64,000 bases of DNA from Acorus gramineus (lineage: Eukaryota; Streptophyta; Magnoliopsida; Acorales; Acoraceae): assembly GCA_030737835.1 (NCBI GenBank), contig CM060851.1:4988615-5052614 (forward strand), written 5' to 3'. How positions within the stretch are numbered: position 1 is the stretch's first letter; every line of letters starts with the position of its first letter. This document shows, piece by piece, positions 57,837 to 64,000 of the stretch. The notes beneath the pieces are model-generated. The model saw only the letters and a list, made by a program, of their open reading frames with translations. It had not been told where the DNA came from and did not search any database. The translations under genes were made by a program, and so were the position numbers.

Positions 57837-59394
57837 CTCCTTATGGTAGTTGCGGTTCAATATTTTTTTCGTCTATGATGGTTGATGGCTGCATTAGTTA
57901 TGCTTAGTGCTTCACATGTGTCTTAGGACAATATCGTGGTTCTGCATTATAGGCTAAGTCTTGTATATCTAATCTGTCTTGTGATTGATTGCATTGATTT
58001 GAAAATGAGTGTTATGATGCTGATGGTAATACTTGATTATTTAGCTTTAACAACATAACTTAAGGATTGTTGTTGGTATATGTTGTGTGTTTGAGTGATA
58101 TTCAGTTGCTTAAAATAAAAAAATGTGTAAATGATGTTCGACTATCGTGGATGGAATTGATGAATATTGTGATAGCTTTTACCCTAAAAGGAGCATTATT
58201 CATGTTCGACTGATGTGTAATTTCTCTCATGTTCTGGAACTATTTTCCTGTCTAATCAAGGTCTTCATCAACGGTACATGTCATTAAAACATGGGTTTCA
58301 TATGTTCATAGTGAAGCCTATTGTGTGCTTACACATCTATATGAAATTTTTATGCCTAGTCTTGTCAGTCTTCCTAACTTTGTGGGGGTAAATGTGTTTG
58401 ATTTGTGGTTAGATTAGTCATCCTTATCCATCTTTCAAATGATATGCTCTGGTCTGTGATGTAGGTATGCTTCCTCATTCCGCTTTATGGGGGACTTTAT
58501 GGATAAGAAGTCACTGGACTCTCTGGGAAGAAAAAAACACGAGAATAGTGGCAATTGATGCATTATGTAATCCAAGAACAAGACAACATAAAAGTAAAAA
58601 TCTTCTCCGGTATGTATTTGTTATTGAGTAGATGTATATACATCTCTAGTATGCTATTACTTCTGAATTGTGGTGTGTTTTCCCATGCCCTATGGTACCA
58701 GTCATAGAGTGACAATTTGTTAATATTTTCTCTTTAGGTTGTCAATCCTGGTAGTTGCTATCAAGATGTTGAAAGAACAAAATATTGAGAGGTGCCAATA
58801 AGTTTGTGAGAATACTTTCCTAGATTCTAATTGTTGAAGCTAGACCATTATATTCTTGGTGTCTGCTCCCCTTGATAAAGCATTGATAATGAGTTAAATT
58901 GATTGGTTATGCACTTAGAATTGCTGTGATTTCTTAACATTAAATCATTATCAGTCTGAACTTGTTCCTGTTCAACTCTTATTGAACAATTCTGCAAAAG
59001 TGACTTGTATGGTATCTAATCTAAATGATCTATATCAAAATTTATGTATTTGCTTAGCATTTCATGTGTCAACCGGTATATTATGTTAATATGTCTGACT
59101 ACCCAATTATGATCCTCTGGGCATATTTATATTAATGCTTAATCAGATGGAATACTTTACAAGTTGATGCAGATCTTTTTCTTTTTAAAATAGAAATAAA
59201 GTGAGTTACCATTTGTCAATGCCATGAAAAATTATATACTGCAACAGGGAGACAAATAAGGCGTTCTGTGGATTTCTTTATCATGCAAAACATCAGAGCT
59301 ACCTTAAAGATCCTCCTCAGTTTGCATGTGAGAACATTGATTCTGATCTAGGAAATAAAGGCATGGACTATGAAGCTCAAGATATTACTATCAT
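57246..59394 (+). pseudogene. Poly(ADP-ribose) glycohydrolase (PARG) fragment
   Basis: Exons with correct plant splice sites: 57246-57332 and its tandem copy 57645-57723 (MLFLPCMESNEAIEIVGAKR, FANYIG), 58465-58609 (YASSFRFMGDFMDKKSLDSL, then TRIVAIDALCNPR) and 59248-59394 (ETNKAFCGFLYHAKHQSYL...). These are consecutive segments of plant PARG, the nuclear enzyme that removes poly(ADP-ribose). An extra base in a poly-A run at 58529-58537 shifts the frame inside the third exon. The upstream exons and the downstream exons with the GGG-x-EE catalytic signature and substrate pocket are missing. The fragment lies inside the CACTA element, in the same orientation as the eL6 piece. Confidence 0.85.
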
Positions 59395-59689
59395 GTGAGT
59401 AGTGTTTATCTTCAACTAGTATCATTTAATTTGTCCCTTTTTCTGTGCATGCCTAGCTTTCTTTTCCCTTGTGACTACTGTAACTTTTCAATAAGCCGTG
59501 AATTGATGAACCACCTTCTTAGTTCTCATACTTGTAAAGGTCTCTGTAAGCTTCTTTGTTTTGGTTTAATTAGTACACTCCTGCACACACCAATAAAATA
59601 CATGCGCTTATGTTAAATGGATAGAGTAGTTCGTTTATTTCTCATGTTCGAGGCTCTCGGGCTAATCCAATATAGCTTAACAAATTCTC

Positions 59690-60065
59690 TGACCTTTTTC
59701 TGTGAAATAATTCACAGGGAAAGGTCTGTACTTTTTTTTTTATTGAATTTATATACTTTTAGCTGCGAAATAGTTTTGTAGCAAAAGATCACCTTTTGCT
59801 GCGAACATAGAATTTCGTAGCTAAAGGTTACTTTTTTTTTTTTTTTTTTTTTTTTGCTGTGATACACTGTTCATAGCAATATGTTATCATTTGTAGCAAA
59901 TACCTTTAACTACGAAATAAATTTCGCAGCAAAATGGAATCCCGTACGAGGCTTTTGCAATTATAATTGCAACGAACATTGTTCATCGAGAAAGCGATTT
60001 TGCTACGAAATGGAAGGTTTTTGCTACGAATCATTTCGCAGCTAATGCCTGGATTTCTTGCAGTG
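59690..60065. repeat. Right subterminal region of CACTA element
   Basis: Homologous to 7750-8211: GAAAGGTCT, TATACTTTTAGCTGCGAAAT, GAGGCTTTTGCAAT and the terminal CATTTCGCAGCTAATGC. A poly-T run of about 26 bases at 59829 interrupts it. Confidence 0.85.
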
Positions 60066-60068
60066 CAT

Positions 60069-61642
60069 TAAATCTCTGGATGATATATTTTCAATGATAC
60101 TAATTAATTTTGAAGAATTGAGTTTATGTAACAAAAGTTATATTGTTTTTAAAGAATAATTGAAAAAAAAAAGACTCCTTCATATTTGGAGGATCATCCA
60201 ATGATATTCCATCTCTTGGAGATCTCATTTGGTTGGAACTTTACCGTGTTTCGTTTTGAAGATAAAAAAGAACATGATTGGATGTGCTCACAACCATAAA
60301 CACTGTAAAATAAACTAACCATACCAATGGCATGACAAGGCCATTGTAAAAAAATTTAGAGCTTTTTTACACTCTGCCTTTTTTTACCGTTCAAAATATA
60401 ATTTTATATACCTCATTATCCCTCTTCACTCGTTATATCGAGATATATACCTCTTTAATAATTTTTTACATTTTCTATAATATTCTATTCATTGGAATAT
60501 ATACTTCATATTTTAAAGTAATGCATATCTCATTAAATGATGTATATGATTTTTTTAAAAATAAAAACATATACGATCTGCATTTTGGATCGTAAAATGG
60601 ACTGAATGTAACATTTTTTAAAATTCAAAGGACACAAAGGCCTTGGTGGCGTAAGGACACTGCGGCCCTCGAGATTGAGTTTTTATGGGCCTCTGGGTCC
60701 ACATTAGCCCTAGTTTCCTTAGGTTTGGGTAGCCTAAATCCACAATGCACTTAGATACATCTTGTCCCGTGTGCAATCCATTTTAATTTTTCTTAAATAA
60801 ATACTCATCTAATGAAATATACACTTAGATAAACCGTACATAATTTTCTTTTTGAAAAATTTAAAAAATAAATTTATAAGCATTGACCTAATTGGAGTTC
60901 CATCTTCGATGTTGATGACTTGATTTCAGTGACATAATTATACAAAAAAAAAAGAAAAAAGAAACGCAGTCATTGATGACTTGTATCCATACATGTTGAT
61001 TGTTTCCATCGAAGACATGATTTGAAATCACATTTTGAGTTGAAAAAAGTAAAAGTGCACACGTATGTGATTTCGGATGATATTTATGTTGAGCGATAGC
61101 ATTAACTTAATTCAGGATTAGTAAGTTAATTTTTGTAAAAAAATGAAGGTCAAATGAAAATTGCCCTTTTTTAAATATAAGTATGCAATAACATTAATTG
61201 TTGTGTATGCAATTCAAGAGCGTAGCATTCACAACAATGTCATTAGCAATTTGGGCGACCAACACAGGTGATTGGTGATGCGGACAAAGGCCCAGGCCCG
61301 GTGGCCCGGTCGGGTGGGTGAAGAACACCGCCTTACTGTCGCGATTTGAAAGCAATATAGAATCATTCTTTCTAGGACGTCTCAAACGTGATTTTTTTTT
61401 TTTTCCTATGAACGCAATATATATACTTTTTAAATGTAGATGTAAAATTTTGGTTTGGATCTATGGTAACATTAGATGGAGTTACTTATCATAGAGTCCG
61501 CCTCACCGTGGATCCAAACGGAGCCTAAGAATCAAATACATAGAATTTTGTGATCCACCTATATTTGGAGTTTAATTTTGTGATCCAATATACCATTTAT
61601 CAAATTTCTTTTAAAAACATTCATATTTTTGTGTGTTTGTGT

Positions 61643-61684
<42 letters not shown>

Positions 61685-62338
61685 TATATATTATGTCATG
61701 ATTGTAAATCGCGGTTTAAAATTTGATCATTAACTCCGTTGAACCCATGATCATTAACCTGATAAAAAAAATTCGCTTCAGTGAAGAAACAGTAATTTAC
61801 AGTGTCGGAATTTAATTAGGATTCTCTAAATCACATATTCAAAGTATAACTAATCAGCCAACGTATCATCCCAAATAAAGAACATAAATGGTACATATTC
61901 GCTTCCATTTTTATATTAATTACAATCGTCGAGACCAGGAAAATGAAATGATGAATAGAAAAAAAAATAGTTTTTTTGCCATCATATGTGTAAATAAAAA
62001 AATATTTTAAAAAAACTACACACAATCAATACTTTTAATTTTTTAAATTCATTTATATGTGATATAATATATTATGTTATATATACATGATATAATGAAA
62101 ATTTTAATAATGATTAAATAAATCATTTATAAAATTTAAAATGAAATATAAAAGAGATATTTTACAACTAAAATTGAATATATATATATATATTCATTCA
62201 CAAACCTTATATTATATAAATACTTTATTTAAAACTTTAAAACCAACAATATCGCTTGAATTCATTTCAACAAAACAAAAATCGCTTGAATGGATAAAAA
62301 AAAATAATGTTTATGTACAATTTAAATTCTTTAGAATT
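60069..62338. other. AT-rich intergenic DNA
   Basis: No supported gene. Small features: a hairpin-like GGTTTGGATCTATGG...CCGTGGATCCAAAC pair at 61451-61520 (short MITE), a GC-rich patch at 61270-61320 and a TA run at 61648-61680. Confidence 0.5.
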
Positions 62339-62866
62339 AAGGGTGCAATGTGAATGGGTGCAACAGAAATTTGGACGGCTTTAGGTTGGGGTGTTAGTGT
62401 TCGGATTCAACCCAAATCCAAACCCGAGCAACTCGGTCTTAATTTGGGTTGGATTTGGGTTTGGGTCGAAGGTTCACGTAAACCAAATTAACCCAAACCT
62501 GAAGTTTTCATATCTAAATATAATGTTCTAAGTAAAATTATAATTTTTTAATGCATATGATAAAATTTAAATTGTATTATTTATTTTTATATAGAATATT
62601 TCACTTATATCTAGAATCTTTCACTTCTATGTATATGATAAAATGTTCATCATCTTCATCTTCTTTATTTTTATTATGCAGAGAATTAATTCTTGTAAAA
62701 TTTTAAGTGTTCAAAATAATACATTTTTTAAGTAAAACTCGAAGCCAACTCAAGCCCAACCCAACCCGAACAAAACCCGATAGATTGGGTTCTTCAACAT
62801 CGGGTTGGTTTTCTCCAACCTCGGATTGGATTCAAGTTGAGCTCCAACTCGTTCGAGTTGCACCCC
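62339..62866. mobile_element. MITE with AGGGGTGCAAC ends
   Basis: Left AAGGGTGCAATGTGAATGGG and right GTTCGAGTTGCACCCCT are inverted. The interior has the repeated GGGTTGG/CCAACCC composition typical of this plant hAT-like MITE group. Noncoding. Confidence 0.6.
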
Positions 62867-63792
62867 TATTTAGAATGATATTATTAGAAATAACAAATCA
62901 TCAGGAATATCTTGTTAAAATGTGATTTTATAGAGGTATATATATATATACAAAAAGAACATTATTATTTGGTGGATATTGATGATATCATCCAATGTAT
63001 AGACAAAAAAAAACAAAGGAATTAAATTATTCATGAAATTGTTTAAAAATTCACAACTTTTCAAGTATAACTCAGATTATGGTGATCAATAGCTCGTTGA
63101 AAAAAATATTTTCGATATATAATTATAATTGTGAAATGGATTTTTCTTGAAAATGATTATTCGAAGATGAAAAGTGATATTAAATGTTGAAACTCGTATT
63201 TAACCCGAAATTACCTTTTTATTATCTATATTTTATGATTATCTCAATCTAATCTAAAAAAAAAATAATTACAAAAAAAATGATAATGTGGTCCCCACCA
63301 TTCATTCAATGTATATCTTTAAAATCCTAAAATAAGATTGATTGAATAAATATTGGTTTTGAATAATAATAGTCTTTAACAAATTTATTAAGGTTAAATA
63401 TATAAAACTGTGTTACATACAAATTGAAAACACTTTTCATTAATACATAGATAGATAACCATCTACGGGGAATCAGAAAATAAGAAACTGAAGATCACTT
63501 TAAAACCTTCAAGAACCCATATGTTTATGGGTTCATATTCTCCAATCTCCATGTCAAAGACATAATACAAACTTCCCATATGTTTGCAAATCAGACAACA
63601 TCACGCTAGCTAGTAAATAGCGCATGCCTGAAATTTTGGTAAATATCATTCAATCCCACAAACAAAATACTTATGTTTTATATACGTAGAACCTCGTTAA
63701 CAGATTTAACAATTCAAACCAAAAAATCCCTTCTGCGATTTAACAAAAATTCCAAGAACATTCAACAACATCAAATATGCATGCATTCAAGC
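62867..63792. other. AT-rich intergenic DNA
   Basis: No coding or structured feature recognised. Confidence 0.5.
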
Positions 63793-64000
63793 CTCTGTTT
63801 GGGTCATGGAATTGAACATGGGAGGAACAGAGAGGAATATGGAAAAATGAATCTAAAAAACTGTTTGTTTGTAAAGAATAAGTGTTATATCAATACCAGA
63901 ATATGTGAGAATAAATTGATATTTGCATTTCAAGTCTCTCTTAAAATTGTGTTATTTCATTAAATTCATTCCACTGATATGTATGGGTTCCATTGTTAAA
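63793..64000. mobile_element. Partial MITE at window edge
   Basis: CTCTGTTTGGGTCATGGAAT and the following text resemble the element at 11391-11685 (GAGGAATATG, AATTGTGTTATTTC). The right end is outside the window. Confidence 0.4.

Larger units (their letters stand above)
54852..60065 (+). mobile_element. Gene-carrying CACTA element (Pack-CACTA)
   Basis: The left end CACTGTAACAAATTTG and complement of the right end CACTGCAAGAAATCC align, and the next 40 bases also align (ATTAGCT...AAAT). CAT lies at 54849-54851 and 60066-60068, a perfect 3-bp target duplication. GCTACGAAA/CGTAGC subterminal motifs occur at 54900-55040 and 59760-60040. The ends are of the same family as the element ending at 8211. 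Inside are exons of ribosomal protein eL6 and of poly(ADP-ribose) glycohydrolase, both on plus, and a nested foldback element. No transposase is visible, so it is non-autonomous. Confidence 0.85.

Noticed and set aside
1-64000. tRNA, rRNA or snRNA genes
   Set aside because: I saw no cloverleaf with consensus A and B boxes nor any rRNA segment by reading; a covariance-model scan would be needed to exclude them.

Overview
This window is AT-rich nuclear DNA from a flowering plant, very probably a monocot. The best-preserved genes encode GNA-type mannose-binding lectins (the bulb-lectin family typical of monocots). Introns have plant GT..AG borders, there are long (TA)n tracts, and almost every kilobase is a transposon or transposon relic. 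Yam-like, aroid or orchid lineages are possible, but I cannot name the species from sequence alone.

Layout. (1) 1-2897: a very long, nearly perfect inverted repeat whose arms carry a GCA/GCT-rich low-complexity tract. (2) 2898-4103: four minus-strand exons of an acetyl-CoA synthetase gene, cut off on both sides. (3) 4210-9335: GC-rich tandem repeats, then a CACTA-type insertion carrying a broken signal peptide peptidase fragment, then one copy of a dispersed block that recurs near 15-20 kb and 52-54 kb. (4) 9.5-17.2 kb: a solo LTR and several MITEs and LINE tails. (5) 17809-20260: a complete short LTR retroelement (190-bp LTRs, 5-bp target duplication, PBS and purine tract) that carries pieces of two host genes, a CASP-like membrane protein and an EF-hand calmodulin-like protein. 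(6) 20.7-26 kb: more transposons and a GC-rich block with repeated hairpins. (7) 27.4-48.6 kb: the lectin cluster. Genes A and B encode two lectin domains split by one intron. Genes C and D encode one domain and have no intron. A/B and C/D are each products of segmental duplication (about 6.3 kb and 3.3 kb), later broken up by a Helitron, a hAT-like MITE, MULEs and others. (8) 48891-51311: a MULE-like element with a decayed minus-strand gene. (9) 51.5-56.1 kb: two copies of a foldback MULE-type element. (10) 54852-60065: a CACTA element with 3-bp target duplication that contains exons of ribosomal protein eL6 followed by exons of poly(ADP-ribose) glycohydrolase. (11) 60-64 kb: intergenic DNA with MITEs.

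The four lectins are the only genes I regard as probably functional. They are all on the plus strand, each with a TATA box 65-76 bp upstream of the ATG and a signal peptide, and they would give secreted or vacuolar mannose-binding proteins. The other host-gene matches (acetyl-CoA synthetase, signal peptide peptidase, CASP-like, EF-hand, eL6, PARG) are partial. Three of them have visible frameshifts, and four lie inside transposons that probably captured them. Paralogous empty sites inside the window allow several insertions to be dated relative to the duplications. All similarity calls come from recognition of protein families by eye; no database search was run.
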